Shown here piece after piece: positions 17,751 through 24,997 of a DNA stretch of 43,669 nt. The stretch is from assembly GCA_934691725.1 (NCBI GenBank), contig CAKUTF010000023.1, positions 1 through 43,669 on the forward strand, given 5' to 3'. A program made the translations under genes and the position numbers. A model generated the notes under the pieces. It was not told the origin of the DNA. It was given only the letters and a program-made list of their open reading frames with translations, and searched no databases. The DNA comes from an uncultured Fibrobacter sp. (GTDB lineage Bacteria; Fibrobacterota; Fibrobacteria; Fibrobacterales; Fibrobacteraceae). Position 1 is the stretch's first letter; the number at the start of each line of letters is the position of its first letter.

Positions 17751-18770
17751 CTAATGTTCCCTCAAAGCGGCATTCTGGATTTTTTGCCAAAAACCTTCCC
17801 AAATCTCGGGATTTATCTTGCGGAGAAGCCTGTCCATTTCGGGCGAAAGCCGCGGAGCCCTGATCCACACGGCATTCTTTCCCGGAATCTTAATCTGCGC
17901 GGAGTAGGCGAAGAGCATCTGCGAATGCGCCCCGAGAACGCTGTAATCCTCCTCGGTCAAGAAATGCCCGCCCGCCTGCTTTTTGTAGAACCTGCCGTCA
18001 AAGGAATAGAGCTTGTCGCCGACGATAGGAAATCCAAGAAAGGCGAGATGCGCCCGGATCTGGTGCTTTCTGCCGGTAAAGAGTTCCGCGCTGACGACCG
18101 AGAGTTTTTCCGATTCCGTTTCCAGGCAGGCGATTTTCCGAAACGCCGTCATGCAAGGCTTGCCGTCATCTTTCGGGAACATCCGAATCCGGATCTCGCT
18201 CGAAGGGTCTTCGCGCAAGGGCTTTTCGCAGACGACCTCGCCTTCAGGAAATTCCCCACGGACAATTGCCACGTAAACTTTCCGGAGCAAGATGTGTTCC
18301 AGGGATTTTTCGAACCGCTTTGCCGTATCCCGGTCACGGGCAAAGAGCATGATGCCGCCCGTATCGCGGTCAAGCCTGTGCATCGGCGAAATTTCCTCGT
18401 TTCCAAACGCCCTCCGGACAACCCCTGTAAACGTGTTGTAAAAAATCCTACCGGTATGGTGCACGGGAATCCCGGCAGGCTTCGAAAGGACAAGGAACTC
18501 GTCGTCGGCGTAAAGCGTGTCGAAATCCGTGGGAACTTCCGGTTCCGAATAGTTTTCTACGCGGTAAACCACGCGGTCCTTTGCGGAAAGCAGGCTGTCC
18601 GGAGCGGCAACCGTCCCGTTCAGCGTCACGAATCCGCCCGAAATTTTTTCTTCCCACTCCGCTTTCGAATGATACGTGAAGCGAGCCGAGAGCATATCGA
18701 GAAGGCTCTTTCCGCGTTCCTCGTTTCGCACGACACTTTCAAAGAAGAGCGTTTTGGGAACCTCGCTCAT
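17751..18770 (-). CDS. RluA-family rRNA/tRNA pseudouridine synthase
   Basis: 339 residues. An S4-like RNA-binding region is at the N-terminus (SLLDMLSARFTYHSKAEWEEKISGGFVTLNG). The catalytic core follows, with LSKPAGIPVHHTG, the catalytic-Asp motif SPMHRLDRDTGGIML at about residue 130, LFTGRKHQIRAHLAFLG and GDKLY. It isomerises uridine in structured RNA; which positions cannot be told. Its ATG overlaps the nadD-like stop as ATGA, so it is the last gene of the ftsK run. Confidence 0.92.
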   Translation of the reverse strand: MSEVPKTLFFESVVRNEERGKSLLDMLSARFTYHSKAEWEEKISGGFVTLNGTVAAPDSLLSAKDRVVYRVENYSEPEVPTDFDTLYADDEFLVLSKPAGIPVHHTGRIFYNTFTGVVRRAFGNEEISPMHRLDRDTGGIMLFARDRDTAKRFEKSLEHILLRKVYVAIVRGEFPEGEVVCEKPLREDPSSEIRIRMFPKDDGKPCMTAFRKIACLETESEKLSVVSAELFTGRKHQIRAHLAFLGFPIVGDKLYSFDGRFYKKQAGGHFLTEEDYSVLGAHSQMLFAYSAQIKIPGKNAVWIRAPRLSPEMDRLLRKINPEIWEGFWQKIQNAALREH

Positions 18771-19402
18771 AGGCGGTAGAGGCCTTTTTCCCGGATGTAG
18801 GCGAAAACTTTCGGGTCGAGCCCTTCGGGGCAGTTTCCCGCGCCAAAGAAAAGTTCCTTGCGAATATCCCGGCTAGCGAACTTTCCGTCGAAGCCGTTTT
18901 CCCTTCCGACCCAGAACATCCGCGCAAAACCCTTTGCCCGGTGCGCTTCGGCGTCCGGCCTAGAAACTCCCCGGCGTTCAAAAACGATCAGCTCGAATTC
19001 CTTCAGGAGCCTTTCCCCGTTGAACTCGGTCCCGTAAAAATGCAGCGGATCGCGCCAATGCGGAATGCCCTCGTAGCTGTCCGCCCCGACGAGCAGGCGA
19101 AAGTTCACGCCGGGATGCGCGTCCCGAAGCATCGTCATCGTTACGTAGGAGCCTCGGTAATCGCCCATGTCCAGTTCCATTTTCGAAACCCGGATTCGCG
19201 GATCGTCGCCCACGACCATGTCGAGCATCGAAAGACGGTCTTCCGCGGAGGCGAAAAGCTTTTTATCCCAGCGGTCGGGGCTTGGAACGAACCAGAGCTC
19301 GTCGCAGAGATTCAGTTCGAGACAGAGCTTTGAAAGGCGCACGTGGTCGAGATGGACCGGGTCGAAAGCGCCCCCGAAAATGGCAACCGTTCTAATAGAC
19401 AT
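18767..19402 (-). CDS. nadD: Nicotinate-nucleotide adenylyltransferase-like protein
   Basis: 211 residues with the nucleotidyltransferase fold: VAIFGGAFDPVHLDHVRLSKL at the N-terminus, LWFVPSPDRWDKK, FRLLVGADSYEGIPHWRDP and a C-terminal FASRDIRKEL. NadD transfers AMP from ATP to nicotinate mononucleotide in NAD synthesis. The nucleotide-binding motif usually reads (T/H)xGH; here it is HLDH, with Asp in place of Gly, and the usual SSTxIR reads ASRDIR. The fold and substrate-region words fit NadD, but altered activity or another nucleotidyltransferase role is possible. It overlaps the barrel gene by 11 bases. Start chosen at MSIRTVAIFGG. Confidence 0.8.
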   Translation of the reverse strand: MSIRTVAIFGGAFDPVHLDHVRLSKLCLELNLCDELWFVPSPDRWDKKLFASAEDRLSMLDMVVGDDPRIRVSKMELDMGDYRGSYVTMTMLRDAHPGVNFRLLVGADSYEGIPHWRDPLHFYGTEFNGERLLKEFELIVFERRGVSRPDAEAHRAKGFARMFWVGRENGFDGKFASRDIRKELFFGAGNCPEGLDPKVFAYIREKGLYRL

Positions 19403-19928
19403 AGATGACAAAACCAAAGTTGAATTGCAGACGGCTTCCGCGGACGCGTTCGTTTTCTACCGGATTGTAATGGGAAAGAACCCAGCGGTATTCGAGTTCC
19501 GTGACGAAAGCCGCGGTCGGGAGAAGCTGGAAGGTCGCTCCGCCGCCGACGCCCCACTCGTTCCAGGTGACGTCGCCCACGTTTGAAAGGATCTTCGCCC
19601 GAGTAAACGATCCGATGAGGTAAGGCCTTTCCGGGGATCCCAGCGACACGCCGAGCGTTCCGTTGAGCGCGCGGGAGCGGACCGAGAGATGTTCCCCGAG
19701 GGCGTCCGTCCGGGAATAGTTGTAAAGCCCGTAGCCTAGTCGAAAGTATCCGATTCCGCGGACCCATGCGCCGACAAACGGCGTCATCCGGTTGAATCCC
19801 GTACCGTCCGCGCCATCGTCCAAAACCCCGTAAGCGGTTTCCACAACGCCTCCGACGATAAACGGCAACTTCTGCGCGTACGCAAATGCGGCAAGAAAAA
19901 GAACGACTAGCAGAATTCGCAGCTTCAT
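19392..19928 (-). CDS. Small outer-membrane beta-barrel-like protein
   Basis: 178 residues. MKLRILLVVLFLAAFAYAQK is a signal peptide; the mature part alternates like beta strands (FVGAWVRGIGYFRLGYGLYNYS; GGGATFQLLPTAAFVTELEYRW) and ends LQFNFGFVIYVY, an aromatic terminus typical of outer-membrane barrels of the OmpA/OmpW size. No specific family is recognised. The ATG overlaps the stop of the preceding membrane-protein gene as ATGA; an upstream in-frame start would only add a non-signal-like extension. Confidence 0.75.
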   Translation of the reverse strand: MKLRILLVVLFLAAFAYAQKLPFIVGGVVETAYGVLDDGADGTGFNRMTPFVGAWVRGIGYFRLGYGLYNYSRTDALGEHLSVRSRALNGTLGVSLGSPERPYLIGSFTRAKILSNVGDVTWNEWGVGGGATFQLLPTAAFVTELEYRWVLSHYNPVENERVRGSRLQFNFGFVIYVY

Positions 19929-20338
19929 AGGACGAGCGCGAGAAGCATGAAGGCGCAAAGAAGGCCGTTTAGCAGGGAATCGACCTTGTGGAAGATGTAA
20001 AAAGCCCTCGAAAGCGAAGCCTCCCGGTTTAAAATCACCCGATGCATCCAGTCCGACAAAAAGCAGGAAACGGAAAACTTGACGAGTACAAGCGCGAGAA
20101 CCCAGAAGGCGAATCCGGCGAAGTGGGCGACAGCCGCATATCCCGCAAGCATCAGAACGTTCTGGATGGCGTTCACCCGGCGCGCGCTCGCTAGCGGTTC
20201 GTCAAACTCCAGAAGCATCTTGCGGTAATTGCCGACTTTCTTTTCGAGCATCCCGAAATTTTCGATAAAACTCGCGAGATTGTATCCGAAAAGGACGACC
20301 GACGCGAAAATCAGCAAGTATGAAGAAAGGGCAACCAT
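19925..20338 (-). CDS. Small four-helix membrane protein
   Basis: 137 residues with hydrophobic helices at LSSYLLIFASVVLFGYNLASF (4-24), VLMLAGYAAVAHFAGFAFWVLALVLVKFSV (about 61-90, two helices) and VDSLLNGLLCAFMLLALVL (about 119-137). No family recognised. A TTG three codons upstream is possible, but the ATG at 20338 is preferred: TATATT lies seven bases ahead of it, suggesting its own leaderless transcript inside the run. It overlaps the downstream barrel gene by four bases. Confidence 0.7.
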   Translation of the reverse strand: MVALSSYLLIFASVVLFGYNLASFIENFGMLEKKVGNYRKMLLEFDEPLASARRVNAIQNVLMLAGYAAVAHFAGFAFWVLALVLVKFSVSCFLSDWMHRVILNREASLSRAFYIFHKVDSLLNGLLCAFMLLALVL

Positions 20339-20345
20339 CGTTTCC

Positions 20346-20351
20346 AATATA
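20346..20351 (-). promoter_or_regulatory. -10-like hexamer inside the ftsK run
   Basis: Minus-strand TATATT, followed by exactly seven bases and the ATG at 20338, in a 24-base gap after the MetH-domain gene. It suggests an internal leaderless promoter for the membrane protein, barrel, nadD and RluA genes. Confidence 0.45.
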
Positions 20352-20362
20352 GCAAGTTTCCG

Positions 20363-21256
20363 CTAGTCCCGGGGCAAGAGCTGGCGGCGGGCCGTTTCGA
20401 GCGACCAGCCTTTTCTTTTCGCGTATTCCGAAAGCTGGTCCTCCGCGATTTTCCCGACGGAAAAGTATTCGCTCTTCGGGTGGGCGAAGTAGTAGCCGCA
20501 TGTCGAATTTTCGGGAAGCATCATGTAGGAATCCGAGAGTTCGATTCCGATGTTTTCCTTCACGCGCATCGCGTTCCAGATGGCGCACTTTTCCGAATGG
20601 TCGGGGCACGCCGGATATCCGGGCGCCGGGCGGATGCCGAAAGGCGCGGAACCTTCCGGTAAATAACCCCAGGCGTTCTTCATCATGTCGAGGAAAAGCT
20701 TTTCGGAAAAGGCTTCGGTCAAGCGTCCGCCGAGCGAGCCTAGGAGTATCGCCGAATAGTCGTCCCCCGACTTCTTGAAGATTTCCGCCTGTTCCCGAAT
20801 TTTAAAACCCGCGGAAAGGGCAAAAAGCCCCATATAGTCTTCTGTATTCGGCGAGAGGAAATCCACCAGCGAGCGGTGCCTGCAAATTCCCGCGCGGACT
20901 TCCTGCTCGCGCAAAAATTCAAAGCGGAACTTCCCGTATTCGGACAAAAGCGTGACGCCTTCGCCTTCGCGTCTCACTGGGAAAATCCCAAAGATTCCAC
21001 GCGCCTCGATCCAGCCATTCGCAATCGCCCGCTCCAAGAGCCTTTTCGCATCGGCATAAAGCTTTCGGGCCTCTTCCGCTTTCGGGGAATCCCCCTCCAA
21101 AAGTTCGGGAAACTTGCCGGGGATTCGCCACGCATAGAAAAGAAAGAACCAGTCGATGAACGGCACAAGTTCTTCGAGCGGCTGGTTCGGGATGATGTGG
21201 ATGCCCGGTTCCTTCGGCGCCGGAGAATGCGGCCACGGAATGTTCACTTCTTGCAT
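20363..21256 (-). CDS. Stand-alone methionine synthase (MetH) reactivation domain
   Basis: 297 residues matching only the C-terminal AdoMet-binding activation domain of cobalamin-dependent methionine synthase: PFIDWFFLFYAWRIPGKFP near the start, LPEGSAPFGIRPAPGYPACPDHSEK with the AdoMet-contacting RPAPGYPACPDH motif at about residue 218, and STCGYYFAHPKSEYFSVGKI near the end. In full MetH this domain remethylates inactive cob(II)alamin using AdoMet and flavodoxin. The homocysteine-, folate- and B12-binding modules are absent here, so they should be encoded elsewhere as a separate polypeptide. GGGAG five bases before the ATG supports the start. It overlaps the methyltransferase gene by 13 bases. 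Confidence 0.87.
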   Translation of the reverse strand: MQEVNIPWPHSPAPKEPGIHIIPNQPLEELVPFIDWFFLFYAWRIPGKFPELLEGDSPKAEEARKLYADAKRLLERAIANGWIEARGIFGIFPVRREGEGVTLLSEYGKFRFEFLREQEVRAGICRHRSLVDFLSPNTEDYMGLFALSAGFKIREQAEIFKKSGDDYSAILLGSLGGRLTEAFSEKLFLDMMKNAWGYLPEGSAPFGIRPAPGYPACPDHSEKCAIWNAMRVKENIGIELSDSYMMLPENSTCGYYFAHPKSEYFSVGKIAEDQLSEYAKRKGWSLETARRQLLPRD

Positions 21257-22212
21257 TTCTGCTCCCGCAGGGAATTTCGCTCCCAAAAGACTCCGCCGGA
21301 AAACCCTTGGATGGAAGCATCGCTTTCGGCGCGGGCAAGCCTCTTTTCGCAAAGGCATGCGTATTCCGGGTTCTGCTCGATTCCCGCGTAATGCCGCCCG
21401 AGCTTTTTGGCGACGACGCTTGTAGTCCCGCTGCCAAGGAACGGGTCGAATACGAGGTCATCCTTTTCCGAAGAGGCTAGGATTAGTTTCGCGACGAGCT
21501 TTTCGGGCTTTTGCGTCGGATGGTCCGTGTTTTCGGGCATACTCCAAAACGGGATGCTGATATCGTCCCAAAAATTCGAAGGCGCCGTGTCGCGAAAATT
21601 CCCCTCTTCCGATTCGTTCCAGTCCTTCGGCGTTCCGTTTAACTTATACGGAGCGATGACCCGGCGACGCATCCGTACAGCGTCCAGGTTGAAAAAATAG
21701 TCCTTGGAATCCTTGACGGCAAACCAGATATCCTCCATGGAATTTTTCCAGTTCGCCTTCGCACCGCGGCCTTTTTCGCGTCCCCACGTGATGCGGTTCA
21801 TGACGGTTAGTTTGTTTGAAATCGATCGCTGGATGGCCAAGGAAGACTTCCAGTCGCCGCATACATAGAGCGAACCGTCCTTTTTTAAAATCCGTACGAG
21901 TTCTCCCATCCAGGAATCCAGATAGGCTTCGTAATCCGCCGAGGACATCGAGGAAAAACGCAAACCGCCAAAATCCTTGAAGAGATTGTACGGCGGATCG
22001 ACGATAATCAAATCCGCCATTTCCGACGGAAGCCTTGGAAGCACCTCGAGCGTGTCACCGAGAATCGTCCTGTCGAGAATCGCTCCGAGAGAAAAATCCG
22101 TTTCGCGGGAAGCGTTCCAAAGTTTTGCGGAAAAAGCTTCCCGTTCCGACGGAGAAAGCGTAAGCGTTCTGTTCCGCGGAGATTTCCGTTTTGCGTTTTC
22201 TATCCGGGCCAT
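21244..22212 (-). CDS. Orphan site-specific DNA methyltransferase (N6-adenine/N4-cytosine type)
   Basis: 322 residues. The catalytic DPPY motif comes first (DLIIVDPPYNLFKDFGG, about residues 67-83) and the AdoMet-binding motif last (HPTQKPEKLV, then DPFLGSGTTSVVAKKLGR, about 259-276), the beta-class order. The target-recognition part lies between (KLNGTPKDWNESEEGNFRD, NFWDDISIPFW). There is no CcrM-type C-terminal extension and no restriction gene nearby, so it looks like a solitary methylase, similar in layout to YhdJ-type enzymes. The target site cannot be read from sequence. The ATG lies inside the last codons of ftsK (13-base overlap). Confidence 0.9.
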   Translation of the reverse strand: MARIENAKRKSPRNRTLTLSPSEREAFSAKLWNASRETDFSLGAILDRTILGDTLEVLPRLPSEMADLIIVDPPYNLFKDFGGLRFSSMSSADYEAYLDSWMGELVRILKKDGSLYVCGDWKSSLAIQRSISNKLTVMNRITWGREKGRGAKANWKNSMEDIWFAVKDSKDYFFNLDAVRMRRRVIAPYKLNGTPKDWNESEEGNFRDTAPSNFWDDISIPFWSMPENTDHPTQKPEKLVAKLILASSEKDDLVFDPFLGSGTTSVVAKKLGRHYAGIEQNPEYACLCEKRLARAESDASIQGFSGGVFWERNSLREQKCKK

Positions 22213-24929
22213 CTGTCGTAAAGCGCCTGTTCGTCGTTCACCAGCATCACGCGCGGCTTCGAGCCGTTTTTCGGTCCGCAGATATTCAGCCGCTCCAGCT
22301 GGTCCACAATTTTGCCCGCCCGGGAAAATCCCACCGAAAAATGCCGTTGCACTTCCGATGTCGAGAGCGAGCCCCGCTCGATACCGTATCGCGCGACGTC
22401 CAAGGCCAGCTTGTCGAGCTTTCCGCCGAGCGACTCCCCGCCTTCCCCGTCCTCGCCCATTTCCGAAGGATCGTCGATGTCGAATGTTTCAAGACGTTCG
22501 TAGTGGACATTCTGGTTCGCGCAGGCGTCCGCCAGTTTTTCCACTTCCGCGTCCGTCAAGAATCCGCCGTGGACACGGCTCGGTTCCGGATCTTCCCCCG
22601 AACGGTAAAGCATGTCGCCTCGACCGAGAAGCTTTTCCGCTCCGGCGCGGTCCATCACGGTCCGGGAATCCACCTGCGATGCGACCTTGAAACTGATTCG
22701 CGCGGGAAGGTTCGCCTTGATAAGCCCGGTGATGACATTCACCGACGGACGCTGCGTCGCGATAACCAGATGAATCCCGACAGCCCGCGCCTTCTGGGCG
22801 ATACGCGCGATATACTTCTCCACTTCCTTTCCCGCGACCATCATTAAGTCGGCAAGTTCATCGACCACGATGACGATGTAGGGCATGTTCTCCATCTTTT
22901 CCGCCGAAGTGTCCGGGCTTTCGAGCTGTTCCCTGCGCTTCTGGTTGTAGCCCACCAGGTTCCGGACCTTCCACTTGGCGAGTTCTTCGTAACGGCGGTC
23001 CATTTCAACGCACGCCCATTTGAGTGCGCTGACCGCCAAATCGGGCTGCGTCACCACGGGAGCGAGCAGGTGCGGAATGTTCTCGTACAATTTCAGTTCG
23101 ACCACTTTCGGATCGACGAGGATCATGCGAAGTTCGTCGGGCGTCTTGCTGAAGAGGAGACTCGCCATGATCGTGTTGATGCAGACGGACTTACCGGAAC
23201 CCGTCTGGCCCGCGATGAGCACGTGCGGGGCGCGGCAGAGATCCATCGTGTAGGGATTTCCCGTGATATCCTTTCCCAGCGCGATAATCAGCTTGTCCGG
23301 TTTGGGCTGGAACGCAGCGCTTTCGAAAATGTCCCGGCAATAGACGGTCTGGAGTTTCCGGTTGGGTACTTCCACGCCGACGAGCGACTTCCCGGGTATC
23401 GGAGCGAGAATGCGGATGGACTTCGCCTTGAGCGCTAGCGCTAAATCTTCGTGCAGGGAGGCGAACTTGGAGACCTTGACTCCGGGGCCGGGTTCCACCT
23501 CGAAGCGCGTAATCATCGGTCCCGTCGAAATGCCTAGCACCTTTCCCTTCACCTTGAAGTTTTCGAGCTGCTCTTCGAGCTGGTGGCCGATATTTTCAAG
23601 CTCTTCTTCCGTATAGTCGGGTTTCTGTTCGGGTGGCTCCGACAAAATATCCGAAACCCGCGGGATGACGTAATCGTCGTATTGCGGAACAGGCGCATCG
23701 GAAAGTTCCGCACTTCCTGGCAGCGCTTTCGAGCTTTCCCCTTCCGGGGATTCCCCGTCCGACAGTCGGAGCGTGTCATCCGGCTTTAATGTTTCGTCCA
23801 AAGTTTCCGCCTCGGATCTTGTCGCCTCCTGATTTTCGATTGGCGATTTTCCTTCGTCATTTTCGAGAAGATCGATTTCGGAACGCTCCACGATACCCTG
23901 GATCGACGGACGCGTACGGCGGTTGTTCTCCCAGTCGTTCATCTGCTGGACCTGGCGCAGGTGCGCAATTTCGTCCCGAAGCGCCCGAACTTCCAGCGCG
24001 CCGAGGCGCTTTTCGTTTTCGCGCAGGTAACGCTCCTTTTCCTCGATTTCATGCAGGGCGACGTTGGAACAGTCCTCGATGTCGGGGTTTGGCGGAGAAG
24101 TCCGTGCGGCATCCTCCCCGTCCTGTGAAACGGGAAGCGTCCCCTCGAACGCGCCGACCGGTCCGCGAAACGGCTTCACCTTGCCCTCGTAAATCGTATA
24201 GTCGCTATTCCAGTCCGGATTCTTCGCCTTGCGCGCTTTCGCCTGAGCCTTTTCCAGCGCCCTGTCCGGCAAGGGCTTATCGGATGCGGAAGCTTTATCC
24301 GGTTTGACTCTTTCGTTTTCCTTTTCCGCCTGATGCTCGCTCCAGAACTTAGCCCAAAGGGTAAGCGGAGTCTTCAGGAACGAAAAATGCGAAAGCCGGA
24401 GACCGAAGAGCAGGACGGCGATTCCTGCAAGGATGGCGCAGAGGAGAATGAACGGGAAAAGCGAATTTTCCTCCCCGAAGAGCGGCCAGACAAGGCTCTG
24501 GACCATGAAAAAGCCGAGCCTTCCGCCTGCGCCGTAGAGGGTTTCCGTCCGAAGGGAAAGCGGCGAGGAGAATGTCGATGCGAGCGCAAGCAGGACAGGG
24601 CAAAGAAACGAGAGGGACGTGAAGCCGATGCAGACGCGGGTAAAACGGGGAAACGCGCCGGAAAGCAACAGACGCACACCCCAGGAAGCCACTGCGACCG
24701 AAAGGACCGTCGAGGAAAACTTTCCAAAGACATAGAGAACGGTTCCGGGAAAGGCCTTGCCGAAAACCGGGCCGAGCCAGTTTTTTTCGCTGCCGATAAA
24801 AGACACGAGCGAAAGCAGCAAAAACAAGCCGAACGCGAGAAGGAGGATTCCGGCAAGACGGCGAGCCTTTACGGAATCCGCCTGTTCGTCCTTCTTCGCC
24901 CTTTTCGTTTTCCTTGAGACTTCCTTCAT
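22200..24929 (-). CDS. ftsK: DNA translocase FtsK/SpoIIIE
   Basis: 909 residues. The N-terminus has four membrane helices (about 25-185), e.g. LAGILLLAFGLFLLLSLVSF and FILLCAILAGIAVLLFGL. A charged linker rich in Glu, Lys and Arg follows (about 205-430). The motor has Walker A LIAGQTGSGKSVCI and Walker B YIVIVVDELADLMMV, then VNVITGLIKANLPARISFKVAS. The C-terminal winged-helix gamma domain (VQRHFSVGFSRAGKIVDQLE) reads KOPS-like DNA signals. FtsK moves chromosome termini through the closing septum and aids dimer resolution. I chose the ATG at 24929, which has TATATT nine bases ahead. It leads the run of seven genes ending with the RluA-type synthase. Confidence 0.96.
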   Translation of the reverse strand: MKEVSRKTKRAKKDEQADSVKARRLAGILLLAFGLFLLLSLVSFIGSEKNWLGPVFGKAFPGTVLYVFGKFSSTVLSVAVASWGVRLLLSGAFPRFTRVCIGFTSLSFLCPVLLALASTFSSPLSLRTETLYGAGGRLGFFMVQSLVWPLFGEENSLFPFILLCAILAGIAVLLFGLRLSHFSFLKTPLTLWAKFWSEHQAEKENERVKPDKASASDKPLPDRALEKAQAKARKAKNPDWNSDYTIYEGKVKPFRGPVGAFEGTLPVSQDGEDAARTSPPNPDIEDCSNVALHEIEEKERYLRENEKRLGALEVRALRDEIAHLRQVQQMNDWENNRRTRPSIQGIVERSEIDLLENDEGKSPIENQEATRSEAETLDETLKPDDTLRLSDGESPEGESSKALPGSAELSDAPVPQYDDYVIPRVSDILSEPPEQKPDYTEEELENIGHQLEEQLENFKVKGKVLGISTGPMITRFEVEPGPGVKVSKFASLHEDLALALKAKSIRILAPIPGKSLVGVEVPNRKLQTVYCRDIFESAAFQPKPDKLIIALGKDITGNPYTMDLCRAPHVLIAGQTGSGKSVCINTIMASLLFSKTPDELRMILVDPKVVELKLYENIPHLLAPVVTQPDLAVSALKWACVEMDRRYEELAKWKVRNLVGYNQKRREQLESPDTSAEKMENMPYIVIVVDELADLMMVAGKEVEKYIARIAQKARAVGIHLVIATQRPSVNVITGLIKANLPARISFKVASQVDSRTVMDRAGAEKLLGRGDMLYRSGEDPEPSRVHGGFLTDAEVEKLADACANQNVHYERLETFDIDDPSEMGEDGEGGESLGGKLDKLALDVARYGIERGSLSTSEVQRHFSVGFSRAGKIVDQLERLNICGPKNGSKPRVMLVNDEQALYDRWPG

Positions 24930-24938
24930 AGCGACCCC

Positions 24939-24944
24939 AATATA
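24939..24944 (-). promoter_or_regulatory. -10-like hexamer ahead of ftsK
   Basis: Minus-strand TATATT with nine bases to the ATG at 24929. It faces the promoter of the divergent cyclase gene within a 68-base gap. Confidence 0.45.
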
Positions 24945-24985
24945 GATTTTTCCGTCCGCCTTGTTCGAAGCCAACGAGCCTTTTC

Positions 24986-24991
24986 TATGTT
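24986..24991 (+). promoter_or_regulatory. -10-like hexamer ahead of the CHASE2 cyclase
   Basis: TATGTT, followed by six bases and the GTG start at 24998. No Shine-Dalgarno is present. Confidence 0.4.
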
Positions 24992-24997
24992 TTCGCC

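Noticed and set aside
15803..17863. 686-codon plus-strand frame across pnp and rpsO
   Set aside because: No domain signature, and it spans two well-supported genes and their junction on the other strand.
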